DNA of 64,000 nt from assembly GCA_030762175.1 (NCBI GenBank), contig CM060834.1, positions 63,407,501 through 63,471,500 on the forward strand, in the 5' to 3' direction. A model generated the notes under the pieces. That model was not told where the DNA came from, made no database searches, and saw only the letters and a list, made by a program, of their open reading frames with translations. Of this stretch, positions 13,251-25,386 are shown piece by piece. Made by a program: the position numbers and the translations under genes. Position 1 is the stretch's first letter, and each line of letters begins with the position of its first letter. Source of the DNA: Metallyticus violacea. Its lineage: Eukaryota > Arthropoda > Insecta > Mantodea > Metallyticidae.

Positions 13251-15360
13251 TTAGATAACTGGTTCTCTTTCATTATACTAGTTTGATAGCCTCAGTAAAG
13301 CATATTATGCGCAAAGAATCTCGAAAAGAAAAAAATTTTTTTTCGAATTTTGGAAACTTCGTTATAATCACTTTTTTTCCGTTCTTATTTGAGATAACTG
13401 GTTCTCTTTCATTATACTTGTTTGATAGCCCCAGTAAAGCATATTATGCGCAAAGAATCTGGAAAGAAAAAAATTTTTTTCGAAGTTTGGAAACTTCATT
13501 ACAATCACTTTTTTTCCGTTCTTATTTGAGATAACTGGTTCTCTTTCATTATACTAGTTTGATAGCCTCAGTAAAGCATATTATGCGCAAAGAATCTCGA
13601 AAAGAAAAAAGTTTTTTTTCGAAGTTTGGAAACTTCGTTTGAATCACTTTTTTTCCGTTCTTATTTGAGATAACTGGTTCTCTTTCATTATACTAGTTTG
13701 ATAGCCTCAGTAAAGCATATTATGCGCAAAGAATCTCGAAAAGAAAAAAAATTTTTTTCGAAGTTTGGAAACTTCGTTAGAATCACTTTTTTTCCGTTCT
13801 TATTTGAGATAGCTGGTTCTCTTTCATTATACTAGTTTCATAGCCTCAGTAAAGCATATTATGCGCAAAGAATCTCGAAAAGAATAAAAATTTTTTTCGA
13901 AGTTTGGAAACTTCCTTAGAATCACTTTTTTTCCGTTCTTATTTGAGATAACTGGTTCTCTTTCATTATACTAGTTTGATAGCCACAGTAAAGCATATTA
14001 TGCGCAAAGAATCTGGAAAGAAAAAAAATTTTTTTCGAAGTTTGGAAACTTCGTTAGAATCACTTTTTTTCCGTTCTTATTTGAGATAACTGGTTCTCTT
14101 TCATTATACTAGTTTGATAGCCTCAGTAAAGCACATTATGCGCAAAGATTCTCGAAAAGAAAAAAAATTTTTTTCGAAGTTTGGAAACGTCGTTTCAATC
14201 ACTTTTTTCCGTTCTTATTTGAGATTACTGGTTCTCTTTCATTATAGTAGTTTGATAGCCTCAGAAAAGCATATTATGCACAAAGAATCTCGAAAAGAAA
14301 AAAAATTTTTTTCGAAGTTTGGAAACTTCGTTATAATCACTTTTTTTCCGTTCTTATTTGAGATAACTGGTTCTCTTTCATTATACTACTTTTGATAGCT
14401 GTAGAAAAGCATATTATGCGCAAAGAATCTCGAAAAGAAAAAAAAAAATTTCGAAGTTTGGAAACTTCATTAGAATACTTTTTTTGCGTTCTTATTCGAG
14501 ATAACTGGTTCTCTTTCATTATACTAGTTTGATAGCCTCAGAAAAGCATATTATGCTCAAAGAATCTCGAATAGAAAAAAAATTTTTTACGAAGTTTTGA
14601 AACTTCATTAGAATCACTTTTTTTCCGTTCTTATTCGAGTAAACTGGTTCTCTTTCATTATACTAATTTGATAGCCTCAGAAAAGCATATTATGCGCAAA
14701 GAATTTGAAAAGAAAAACATTTTTTTTCGAAGTTAGAAACTTCATTAGAATCACTTTTTTTCCGTTCTTATACGAGATTACTGGTTCTCTTTCATTTTGC
14801 TAGTTTGATAGCTGTAGAAAAGCATATTATGCCCAAAGAATCTCGAAAAGAAAAAAAAAGTTTGTCAAAATTTTGAAACTTCATTAGAATCACTTTTTTT
14901 CCGTTCTTATTCTATTTAACTGGTTCTCTTTCATTATACTAGTTTGATAGCTGTAGAAAAGCATATTATGCGCAAAGAATCTCGAAAAGAAAAAAAATTA
15001 TTTTCGAAGTTTGGAAACTTCATTATAATCACTTTTTTTCCGTTCTTATTCGAGATAACTGGTTCTCTTTCATTATACTAGTTTGATAGCCTCAGAAAAG
15101 CATATTATGCGCAAAGAATCTGGAAAAGAAAAAAAATTTTTTTCGAATATTGGAAACTTCATTAGAATCACTTTTTTTCCGTTCTTATTCGAGATAACTG
15201 GTTCTCTATCATTATACTAGTTTGATAGCCTCAGAAAAGCATATTATGCGCAAAGAATCTCGAAAAGAAAAAGATTTTTTTCGAAGTTTGCAAACTTCCT
15301 TAAAATCACTTTTTTCCGTTCTTATTCGAGATAACTGGTTCTCTTTCATTATACTAGTTT
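12590..15360 (+). repeat. 2,772-bp higher-order unit, copy 1
   Basis: About 20 monomers (beta block 4 with flanking alpha monomers), repeated directly at 15361. Private variants such as AAACATCATTAG (12660 and 15431), GCCCCAG and GTTTCATAG occur in both. The right junction joins the AAACTTCCTTAAAATC monomer straight to the start of copy 2. Confidence 0.85.
13251..14375 (+). repeat. Beta block 4
   Basis: About eight beta/gamma monomers, including a GCCCCAGTAAAG variant near 13428 and a GTTTCATAGCC variant near 13836. Repeated as beta block 5 and within beta block 7. Confidence 0.8.
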
Positions 15361-16020
15361 GATAGTTGTAGAAAAGCATATTATGCGCAAAGAATCTCGA
15401 AAAGAAAAAAAAAGTTTTTCAAAATTTTGAAACATCATTAGAATCATTTTTTTCCGTTCTTATTCGAGATAACTGGTTCTCTTTCATTATACTACTTTTG
15501 ATAGCTGTAGAAAAGCATATTATGCGCAAAGAATTTGAAAAGAAAAACATTTTTTTTCCAAGTTAGAAACTTCATTAGAATCACTTTTTTTCCGTTCTTA
15601 TACGAGATAACTGGTTCTCTTTCATTTTGCTAGTTTGATAGTTGTAGAAAAGCATATTATGCGCAAAGAATCTCGAAAAGAAAAAAAAAAGTTTTTCAAA
15701 ATTTTGAAACTTCATTAGAATCATTTTTTTTTTCCGTTCTTATTCTATTTAACTTGTTCTCCTTCATTATACTAGTTTGATAGCTGTAGAAAAGCATATT
15801 ATGCGCAAAGAATATCGAAAAGAAAAAAAATTATTTTCGAAGTTTGGAAACTTCATTAGAATCACTTTTTTTCCGTTCTTATTCGACATAACTGGTTCTC
15901 TTTCATTATACTAGTTTGATAGCCTCAGAAAAGCATATTATGCGCAAAGAATCTGGAAAAGAAAAAAAATTTTTTTCGAAGTTTGGAAACTTCATTAGAA
16001 TCACTTTTTTTCCGTTCTTA
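14376..16020 (+). repeat. Alpha block 5
   Basis: Entry variant near 14385, then epsilon copies. The perfect palindrome is at 15283-15298. The 2,772-bp duplication junction falls near 15360, where the expected AAAGCCTCAGAATAG monomer is replaced by a GATAGTTGTAG monomer. Confidence 0.8.
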
Positions 16021-18131
16021 TTTTAGATAACTGGTTCTCTTTCATTATACTAGTTTGATAGCCTCAGTAAAGCATATTATGCGCAAAGAATCTCGAAAAG
16101 AAAAAAATTTTTTTTCCAATTTTGGAAACTTCGTTATAATCACTTTTTTTCCGTTCTTATTTGAGATAACTGGTTCTCTTTCATTATACTTGTTTGATAG
16201 CCCCAGTAAAGCATATTATGCGCAAAGAATCTGGAAAGAAAAAAATTTTTTTCGAAGTTTGGAAACTTCATTACAATCACTTTTTTTCCGTTCTTATTTG
16301 AGATAACTGGTTCTCTTTCATTATACTAGTTTGATAGCCTCAGTAAAGCATATTATGCGCAAAGAATCTCGAAAAGAAAAAAGTTTTTTTTCGAAGTTTG
16401 GAAACTTCGTTTGAATCACTTTTTTTCCGTTCTTATTTGAGATAACTGGTTCTCTTTCATTATACTAGTTTGATAGCCTCAGTAAAGCATATTATGCGCA
16501 AAGAATCTCGAAAAGAAAAAAAATTTTTTTCGAAGTTTGGAAACTTCGTTAGAGTCACTTTTTTTCCGTTCTTATTTGAGATAGCTGGTTCTCTTTCATT
16601 ATACTAGTTTCATAGCCTCAGTAAAGCATATTATGCGCAAAGAATCTCGAAAAGAATAAAAATTTTTTTCGAAGTTTGGAAACTTCCTTAGAATCACTTT
16701 TTTTCCGTTCTTATTTGAGATAACTGGTTCTCTTTCATTATACTAGTTTGATAGCCACAGTAAAGCATATTATGCGCAAAGAATCTGGAAAGAAAAAAAA
16801 TTTTTTTCGAAGTTTGGAAACTTCGTTAGAATCACTTTTTTTCCGTTCTTATTTGAGATAACTGGTTCTCTTTCATTATACTAGTTTGATAGCCTCAGTA
16901 AAGCACATTATGCGCAAAGATTCTCGAAAAGAAAAAAAATTTTTTTCGAAGTTTGGAAACGTCGTTTCAATCACTTTTTTCCGTTCTTATTTGAGATTAC
17001 TGGTTCTCTTTCATTATAGTAGTTTGATAGCCTCAGAAAAGCATATTATGCACAAAGAATCTCGAAAAGAAAAAAAATTTTTTTCGAAGTTTGGAAACTT
17101 CGTTATAATCACTTTTTTTCCGTTCTTATTTGAGATAACTGGTTCTCTTTCATTATACTACTTTTGATAGCTGTAGAAAAGCATATTATGCGCAAAGAAT
17201 CTCGAAAAGAAAAAAAAAAATTTCGAAGTTTGGAAACTTCATTAGAATACTTTTTTTGCGTTCTTATTCGAGATAACTGGTTCTCTTTCATTATACTAGT
17301 TTGATAGCCTTAGAAAAGCATATTATGCTCAAAGAATCTCGAATAGAAAAAAAATTTTTTACGAAGTTTTGAAACTTCATTAGAATCACTTTTTTTCCGT
17401 TCTTATTCGAGTAAACTGGTTCTCTTTCATTATACTAATTTGATAGCCTCAGAAAAGCATATTATGCGCAAAGAATTTGAAAAGAAAAACATTTTTTTTC
17501 GAAGTTAGAAACTTCATTAGAATCACTTTTTTTCCGTTCTTATACGAGATTACTGGTTCTCTTTCATTTTGCTAGTTTGATAGCTGTAGAAAAGCATATT
17601 ATGCCCAAAGAATCTCGAAAAGAAAAAAAAAGTTTGTCAAAATTTTGAAACTTCATTAGAATCACTTTTTTTCCGTTCTTATTCTATTTAACTGGTTCTC
17701 TTTCATTATACTAGTTTGATAGCTGTAGAAAAGCATATTATGCGCAAAGAATCTCGAAAAGAAAAAAAATTATTTTCGAAGTTTGGAAACTTCATTATAA
17801 TCACTTTTTTTCCGTTCTTATTCGAGATAACTGGTTCTCTTTCATTATACTAGTTTGATAGCCTCAGAAAAGCATATTATGCGCAAAGAATCTGGAAAAG
17901 AAAAAAAATTTTTTTCGAATATTGGAAACTTCATTAGAATCACTTTTTTTCCGTTCTTATTCGAGATAACTGGTTCTCTATCATTATACTAGTTTGATAG
18001 CCTCAGAAAAGCATATTATGCGCAAAGAATCTCGAAAAGAAAAAGATTTTTTTCGAAGTTTGCAAACTTCCTTAGAATCACTTTTTTCCGTTCTTATTCG
18101 AGATAACTGGTTCTCTTTCATTATACTAGTT
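15361..18131 (+). repeat. 2,772-bp higher-order unit, copy 2
   Basis: Direct tandem copy of 12590-15360 with few visible differences. One is near 15,753, where AACTTGTTCTCC stands for AACTAGTTCTCC. It continues into the original downstream monomer AAAGCCTCAGAATAG near 18,134, which identifies the duplication endpoints. Confidence 0.85.
16021..17147 (+). repeat. Beta block 5
   Basis: Near-identical copy of beta block 4 at an offset of 2,772 bp, sharing the GCCCCAG and GTTTCATAG private variants. Confidence 0.8.
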
Positions 18132-19060
18132 TGAAAGCCTCAGAATAGCATATTATGCGCAAAGAATCTCGAAAAGAAAAAAATTTTTTTTCGAAGTTTG
18201 GAAACTACATTAGAATCACTTTTTTTCCGTTCTTATTCGAGATAACTGGTTCTCTTTCATTATACTAGTTTGATAGTTGTAGAAAAGGATATTATGCGCA
18301 AAGAATCTCGAAAAGAAAAAAAATTTTTTTCGAAGTTTGGAAACTACATTAGAATCACTTTTTTTCCGTTCTTATTCGAGATAACTGGTTCTCTTTTATT
18401 ATACTAGTTTGATAGCTGTAAAAAAGCATATTATGCGCAAAGAATCTCGAAAAGAAAAAAAAAGTTTTTCAAAATTTTGAAACTTCATTAGAATCATTTT
18501 TTTCCGTTCTTATTCGAGATAACTGGTTCTCTTTCATTATACTACTTTTGATAGCTGCAGAAAAGCATATTATGCGCAAAGAATTTGAAAAGAAAAACAT
18601 TTTTTTTCGAAGTTAGAAACTTCATTAGAATCACTTTTTTTCCGTTCTTATACGAGATAACTGGTTCTCTTTCATTTTGCTAGTTTGATAGTTGTAGAAA
18701 AGCATATTATGCGCAAAGAATCTCGAAAAGAAAAAAAAAGTTTTTCAAAATTTTGAAACTTCATTAGAATCATTTTTTTTCCGTTGTTATTCTATTTAAC
18801 TAGTTCTCCTTCATTATACTAGTTTGATAGGTGTAGAAAAGCATATTATGCGCAAAGAATATCGAAAAGAAAAAAAATTATTTTCGAAGTTTGGAAACTT
18901 CATTAGAATCACTTTTTTTCCGTTCTTATTCGAGATAACTGGTTCTCTTTCATTATACTAGTTTGATAGCCTCAGAAAAGCATATTATGCGCAAAGAATC
19001 TGGAAAAGAAAAAAAATTTTTTTCGAAGTTTGGAAACTTCATTAGAATCACTTTTTTTCC
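17148..19060 (+). repeat. Alpha block 6
   Basis: Copy of alpha block 5 that continues past the duplication junction into the AAAGCCTCAGAATAG monomer. A GCTGCAG variant lies near 18555. The perfect palindrome is at 18055-18070. Confidence 0.8.
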
Positions 19061-19359
19061 GTTCTTATTTGAGATAACTGGTTCTCTTTCATTATACTAG
19101 TTTGATAGCCTCAGTAAAGCATATTATGCGCAAAGAATCTCGAAAAGAAAAAAAATTTTTTTCGAATTTTGGAAACTTCGTTATAATCACTTTTTTTCCG
19201 TTCTTATTTGAGATAACTGGTTCTCTTTCATTATACTAGTTTGATAGCCTCAGTAAAGCATATTATGCGCGTAGCATCTCGAAATAAAAAAAAATTTTTT
19301 CGAAGTTTGGAAACGTCGTTTGAATCACTTTTTTCCTTTCTTATTTGAGATTACTGGTT

Positions 19360-19411
19360 CTCTTTCATTATAGTAGTTTGATAGCCTCAGAAAAGCATAT
19401 TATGCACAATT
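19360..19411 (+). repeat. Truncated 52-bp monomer
   Basis: Same deletion junction. The monomer before it carries GCGCGTAGCATCTCG, related to the GCGCATAGCATCTCG that precedes the other truncated copies. Confidence 0.9.
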
Positions 19412-19826
19412 CTCTTTCATTATACTATTTTGATAGCCTCAGCAAAGCATATTATGCACAAAGAATCTCGAAAAGAAAAAAAATTTTTTTCGAAGTTTGG
19501 AAACTTCTTTAGAATCACTTTTTTTCCGTTCTTATTTGAGATAACTGGTTATCTTTCATTATACTAGTTTGATAGCCTCAGTAAAGCATATTATGCGCAA
19601 AGAATCTCGAAAAGAAAAAAAATTTTTTTCGAATTTTGGAAACTTCGTTATATTCACTTTTTTTCCGTTCTTATTTGAGATAACTGGTTCTCTTTCATTA
19701 TACTAGTTTGATAGCCTCAGTAAAGCATATTATGCGCATAGCATCTCGAAAAGAAAAAAATTTTTTTCGAAGTGTGGAAACGTCGTTTGAATCACTTTTT
19801 TCCTTCCTTATTTGAGATTACTGGTT

Positions 19827-19878
19827 CTCTTTCATTATAGTAGTTTGATAGCCTCAGAAAAGCATATTATGCACAATT
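19827..19878 (+). repeat. Truncated 52-bp monomer
   Basis: Same deletion junction, 467 bp after the previous one. That spacing is three full monomers plus one truncated monomer, so this is a local four-member tandem duplication. Confidence 0.9.
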
Positions 19879-21130
19879 CTCTTTCATTATACTAGTTTGA
19901 TAGCCTCAGCAAAGCATATTATGCACAAAGAATCTCGAAAAGAAAAAAAATTTTTTTCGAAGTTTGGAAACTTCTTTAGAATCACTTTTTTTCCGTTCTT
20001 ATTTGAGATAACTGGTTCTCTTTCATTATACTAGTTTGATAGCCTCAGTAGAGCATATTATGCGCAAAGAATCTCGAAGAGAAAAAAAATTTTTTTCGAA
20101 GTTTGTAAACTTCGTTTGAATCACTTTTTTTCCGTTCTTATTTGAGATAACTGGTTCTCTTTCATTATACTAGTTTGATAGCCTCAGTAAAGCATATTAT
20201 GCGCAAAGAATCTCGAAAAGAAAAATGTTTTTTTTCGAAGTTTGGAAACTTCTTTAGAATCACTTTTTTTCCGTTCTTATTTGAGATAACTGGTTCTCTT
20301 TCATTATACTAGTTTGATAGCCTCAGTAAAGCATATTATGCGCAAAGAATCTCGAAAAGAAAAAAAAAATTTTCGCAGTTTGGAAACTTCGTTAGAATCA
20401 CTTTTATTCCGTTCTTATTTGAGATAACTGGTTCTCTTTCATTATACTAGTTTGATAGCCTCAGAAAAGCATATTATGTGCAAAGAATCTCGAAAAGAAA
20501 AAAGTTTTTTTTCGAAGTTTGGAAACTTCGTTTGAATCACTTTTTTTCCGTTCTTATTTGAGATAACTGGTTCTCTTTCATTATACTAGTTTGATAGCCT
20601 CAGCAAAGCATATTATGCACAAAGAATCTCGAAAAGAAAAAAATTTTTTTTCGAAGTTTGGAAACTTTGTTTGAATCACTTTTTTTCCGTTTTTATTTGA
20701 GATAACTGGTTCTCTTTCATTATACTTGTTTGATAGCCTCAGTAAAGCATATAATGCGCAAAGAATATGGAAAAGAAAAAAAAAATTTTTCGAGGTTTGG
20801 AAACTTCGTTAGAATCACTTTTTTTCCGTTCTTATGTGAGATAACTGGTTCTCTTTCCTTATACTAGTTTGATAACCTCAGAAAAGGATATTATGCGCCA
20901 AGAATCTCGAAAAGAAAAAAGTTTTTTTTCGAAGTTTGGAAACTTCGTTTGAATCACTTTTTTTCCGTTCTTATTTGAGATAACTGGTTCTCTTTCATTA
21001 TATTAGTTTGATAGCCTCAGTAAAGCATATTATGCGCAAAGAATCTGGAAAAGATAAAAAATTTTTTTCGAAGTTTGGAAACTTCGTTAGAATCACTTTT
21101 TTCCGTTCTTATTTGAGATAACTGGTTCTC

Positions 21131-21680
21131 TTTCATTATACTACTTTTGATAGCTGTAGAAAAGCATATTATGCGCAAAGAATCTCGAAAAGAAAAAAAA
21201 ATTTTTCGAAGTTTGGAAACTTCATTAGAATACTTTTTTTGCGTTCTTATTCGAGATAACTGGTTCTCTTTCATTATACTAGTTTGATAGCCTCAGAAAA
21301 GCATATTATGCTCAAAGAATCTCGAATAGAAAAAACATTTTTTACGAAGTTTTGAAACTTCATTAGAATCACTTTTTTTCCGTTCTTATTCGAGTAAACT
21401 GGTTCTCTTTCATTATACTAATTTGATAGCCTCAGAAAAGCATATTATGCGCAAAGAATTTGAAAAGAAAAACATTTTCTTTCGAAGTTAGAAACTTCAT
21501 TAGAATCACTTTTTTTCCGTTCTTATACGAGATAACTGGTTCTCTTTCATTTTGCTAGTTTGATAGCGGTAGAAAAGCATATTATGCCCAAAGAATCTCG
21601 AAAAGAAAAAAAAAGTTTTTCAAAATTTTGAAACTTCATTAGAATCACTTTTTTTCCGTTCTTATTCTATTTAACTGGTT
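21131..21680 (+). repeat. Alpha block 7 (short)
   Basis: Only about four monomers: the entry variant near 21142, the TACGAAGTTTTGAAAC variant, the TTTGAAAAGAAAAACATT variant and one epsilon copy. It is a shortened alpha block compared with its neighbours. Confidence 0.8.
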
Positions 21681-22131
21681 CTCTTTCATTATACTAGTTT
21701 GATAGCCTCAGTAAAGCATATTATGCGCAAAGAATCTCGAAAAGAAAAAAATTTTTTTTCGAATTTTGGAAACTTCGTTATAATCACTTTTTTTCCGTTC
21801 TTATTTGAGATAACTGGTTCTCTTTCATTATACTTGTTTGATAGCCTCAGTAAAGCATATTATGCGCAAAGAATCTGGAAAGAAAAAAAATTTTTTTCGA
21901 AGTTTGGAAACTTCATTAGAATCACTTTTTTTCCGTTCTTATTTGAGATAACTGGTTCTCTTTCATTATACTAGTTTGATAGCCTCAGTAAAGCATATTA
22001 TGCGCAAAGAATCTCGAAAAGAAAAAAGTTTTTTTTCGAAGTTTGGAAACTTCGTTTGAATCACTTTTTTTCCGTTCTTATTTGAGATAACTGGTTCTCT
22101 TTCATTATACTAGTTTGATAGCCTCAGTAAA

Positions 22132-22142
22132 GCATATTATGC
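22132..22142. repeat. Short inverted repeat GCATA-T-TATGC within the monomer
   Basis: GCATA and TATGC are exact reverse complements separated by one T. The element recurs in most monomers across the window. Common variants are GCATATGATGC in zone 2, which keeps GCAT/ATGC arms, and GGATATTATGC, which loses the outer pair. It could be a protein-binding dyad or simply a neutral part of the monomer. No function can be shown from sequence. Confidence 0.85.
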
Positions 22143-22152
22143 GCAAAGAATC

Positions 22153-22178
22153 TCGAAAAGAAAAAAAATTTTTTTCGA
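22153..22178. repeat. A-tract/T-tract dyad flanked by TCGA
   Basis: TCGA starts and ends a 26-bp stretch whose halves are A-rich and then T-rich. Nine position pairs are complementary and one is a G-T mismatch around a short A loop. Phased A-tracts are known to bend DNA, and one lies in each 139-bp monomer, so a regular curvature signal is expected. That consequence is inference. Confidence 0.8.
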
Positions 22179-22193
22179 AGTTTGGAAACTTCG
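22176..22193. repeat. 18-bp inverted repeat CGAAGTTT-GG-AAACTTCG
   Basis: The 8-bp arms are perfectly complementary around a 2-bp GG spacer. In alpha monomers the last pair is lost (AAACTTCA), leaving 7-bp arms. In some alpha copies the spacer becomes GC, giving a perfect 16-bp palindrome. In gamma monomers the right arm is changed but a neighbouring dyad appears. This is the most conserved symmetric element in the repeat. Confidence 0.9.
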
Positions 22194-22739
22194 TTAGAAT
22201 CACTTTTTTTCCGTTCTTATTTGAGATAACTGGTTCTCTTTCATTATACTAGTTTGATAGCCTCAGTAAAGCATATCATGCGCAAAGAATCTCGAAAAGA
22301 ATAAAAATTTTTTTCGAAGTTTGGAAACTTCCTTAGAATCACTTTTTTTCCGTTCTTGTTTGAGATAACTGGTTCTCTTTCATTATACTAGTTTGATAGC
22401 CACAGTAAAGCATATTATGCGCAAAGAATCTGGAAAGAAAAAAAATTTTTTTCGAAGTTTGGAAACTTCGTTAGAATCACTTTTTTTCCGTTCTTATTTG
22501 AGATAACTGGTTCTCTTTCATTATACTAGTTTGATAGCCTCAGTAAAGCACATTATGCGCAAAGATTCTCGAAAAGAAAAAAAATTTTTTTCGAAGTTTG
22601 GAAACGTCGTTTGAATCACTTTTTTCCGTTCTTATTTAGGATTACTGGTTCTCTTTCATTATAGTAGTTTGATAGCCTCAGAAAAGCATATTATGCACAA
22701 AGAATCTCGAAAAGAAAAAAAAATTTTTTCGAATTTTGG

Positions 22740-25386
22740 AAACTTCGTTATAATCACTTTTTTTCCGTTCTTATTTGAGATAACTGGTTCTCTTTCATTA
22801 TACTTGTTTGATAGCCCCAGTAAAGCATATTATGCGCAAAGAATCTGGAAAGAAAAAAATTTTTTTCGAAGTTTGGAAACTTCATTACAATCACTTTTTT
22901 TCCGTTCTTATTTGAGATAACTGGTTCTCTTTCATTATACTAGTTTGATAGCCTCAGTAAAGCATATTATGCGCAAAGAATCTCGAAAAGAAAAAAGTTT
23001 TTTTTCGAAGTTTGGAAACTTCGTTTGAATCACTTTTTTTCCGTTCTTATTTGAGATAACTGGTTCTCTTTCATTATACTAGTTTGATAGCCTCAGTAAA
23101 GCATATTATGCGCAAAGAATCTCGAAAAGAAAAAAAATTTTTTTCGAAGTTTGGAAACTTCGTTAGAATCACTTTTTTTCCGTTCTTATTTGAGATAGCT
23201 GGTTCTCTTTCATTATACTAGTTTCATAGCCTCAGTAAAGCATATTATGCGCAAAGAATCTCGAAAAGAATAAAAATTTTTTTCGAAGTTTGGAAACTTC
23301 CTTAGAATCACTTTTTTTCCGTTCTTATTTGAGATAACTGGTTCTCTTTCATTATACTAGTTTGATAGCCACAGTAAAGCATATTATGCGCAAAGAATCT
23401 GGAAAGAAAAAAAATTTTTTTCGAAGTTTGGAAACTTCGTTAGAATCACTTTTTTTCCGTTCTTATTTGAGATAACTGGTTCTCTTTCATTATACTAGTT
23501 TGATAGCCTCAGTAAAGCACATTATGCGCAAAGATTCTCGAAAAGAAAAAAAATTTTTTTCGAAGTTTGGAAACGTCGTTTCAATCACTTTTTTCCGTTC
23601 TTATTTGAGATTACTGGTTCTCTTTCATTATAGTAGTTTGATAGCCTCAGAAAAGCATATTATGCACAAAGAATCTCGAAAAGAAAAAAAATTTTTTTCG
23701 AAGTTTGGAAACTTCGTTATAATCACTTTTTTTCCGTTCTTATTTGAGATAACTGGTTCTTTTTCATTATACTACTTTTGATAGCTGTAGAAAAGCATAT
23801 TATGCGCAAAGAATCTCGAAAAGAAAAAAAAAAATTTCGAAGTTTGGAAACTTCATTAGAATACTTTTTTTGCGTTCTTATTCGAGATAACTGGTTCTCT
23901 TTCATTATACTAGTTTGATAGCCTCAGAAAAGCATATTATGCTCAAAGAATCTCGAATAGAAAAAAAATTTTTTACGAAGTTTTGAAACTTCATTAGAAT
24001 CACTTTTTTTCCGTTCTTATTCGAGTAAACTGGTTCTCTTTCATTATACTAATTTGATAGCCTCAGAAAAGCATATTATGCGCAAAGAATTTGAAAAGAA
24101 AAACATTTTTTTTCGAAGTTAGAAACTTCATTAGAATCACTTTTTTTCCGTTCTTATACGAGATTACTGGTTCTCTTTCATTTTGCTAGTTTGATAGCTG
24201 TAGAAAAGCATATTATGCCCAAAGAATCTCGAAAAGAAAAAAAAAGTTTGTCAAAATTTTGAAACTTCATTAGAATCACTTTTTTTCCGTTCTTATTCTA
24301 TTTAACTGGTTCTCTTTCATTATACTAGTTTGATAGCTGTAGAAAAGCATATTATGCGCAAAGAATCTCGAAAAGAAAAAAAATTATTTTCGAAGTTTGG
24401 AAACTTCATTATAATCACTTTTTTTCCGTTCTTATTCGAGATAACTGGTTCTCTTTCATTATACTAGTTTGATAGCCTCAGAAAAGCATATTATGCGCAA
24501 AGAATCTGGAAAAGAAAAAAAATTTTTTTCGAATATTGGAAACTTCATTAGAATCACTTTTTTTCCGTTCTTATTCGAGATAACTGGTTCTCTATCATTA
24601 TACTAGTTTGATAGCCTCAGAAAAGCATATTATGCGCAAAGAATCTCGAAAAGAAAAAGATTTTTTTCGAAGTTTGCAAACTTCCTTAGAATCACTTTTT
24701 TCCGTTCTTATTCGAGATAACTGGTTCTCTTTCATTATACTAGTTTGAAAGCCTCAGAATAGCATATTATGCGCAAAGAATCTCGAAAAGAAAAAAATTT
24801 TTTTTCGAAGTTTGGAAACTACATTAGAATCACTTTTTTTCCGTTCTTATTCGAGATAACTGGTTCTCTTTCATTATACTAGTTTGATAGTTGTAGAAAA
24901 GGATATTATGCGCAAAGAATCTCGAAAAGAAAAAAAATTTTTTTCGAAGTTTGGAAACTACATTAGAATCACTTTTTTTCCGTTCTTATTCGAGATAACT
25001 GGTTCTCTTTTATTATACTAGTTTGATAGCTGTAAAAAAGCATATTATGCGCAAAGAATCTCGAAAAGAAAAAAAAAGTTTTTCAAAATTTTGAAACTTC
25101 ATTAGAATCATTTTTTTCCGTTCTTATTCGAGATAACTGGTTCTCTTTCATTATACTACTTTTGATAGCTGCAGAAAAGCATATTATGCGCAAAGAATTT
25201 GAAAAGAAAAACATTTTTTTTCGAAGTTAGAAACTTCATTAGAATCACTTTTTTTCCGTTCTTATACGAGATAACTGGTTCTCTTTCATTTTGCTAGTTT
25301 GATAGTTGTAGAAAAGCATATTATGCGCAAAGAATCTCGAAAAGAAAAAAAAAGTTTTTCAAAATTTTGAAACTTCATTAGAATCA
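22740..25386 (+). repeat. Third copy of the 2.8-kb unit, displaced 6,614 bp
   Basis: Matches 16126-18772 at a constant offset of 6,614 bp, including the rare GCTGCAG variant (near 18,555 and 25,169). The match fails after about 25,386, where AATCACTTTT and TTCGAG replace AATCATTTTT and TTCTATTT. Confidence 0.8.

Larger units (their letters stand above)
19061..21130 (+). repeat. Beta block 6
   Basis: Contains two truncated monomers 467 bp apart (19360-19411 and 19827-19878), each associated with the ATAGCATCTCG or GTAGCATCTCG variant. It also has a GATAACCTCAG marker near 20870. Confidence 0.8.
22097..22235 (+). repeat. Representative 139-bp beta-class monomer
   Basis: This copy is close to the commonest form in the window. 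In order it holds CTCTTTCATTATACTAG, GATAGCCTCAGTAAAG, the dyad GCATATTATGC, CGCAAAGAATCTCG, AAAAG followed by an A8T7 tract, the dyad CGAAGTTTGGAAACTTCG, TTAGAATCAC, a T run, CCGTTCTTATTTGAG and ATAACTGGTT. It has 21 C, 21 G and five CpG sites. It is used here as the reference for describing variants. Confidence 0.95.
21681..23760 (+). repeat. Beta block 7
   Basis: About fifteen beta/gamma monomers. It internally repeats a run of about eight: the TAATCACTTT, GCCTCAG/GCCCCAG and CCACAG variants appear twice, near 21.7-22.6 and 22.7-23.6 kb, about 970 bp apart. Confidence 0.75.

Noticed and set aside
22161..22175. Poly-A tail of an inserted retroelement
   Set aside because: The A run is part of every monomer and is followed at once by a T run. 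No target-site duplication or foreign sequence was found next to any copy.
22176..22215. Rho-independent terminator (inverted repeat with a T run nearby)
   Set aside because: The T run is about 13 bp beyond the dyad, the stem is A/T-rich, and the element occurs about 460 times without any genes.
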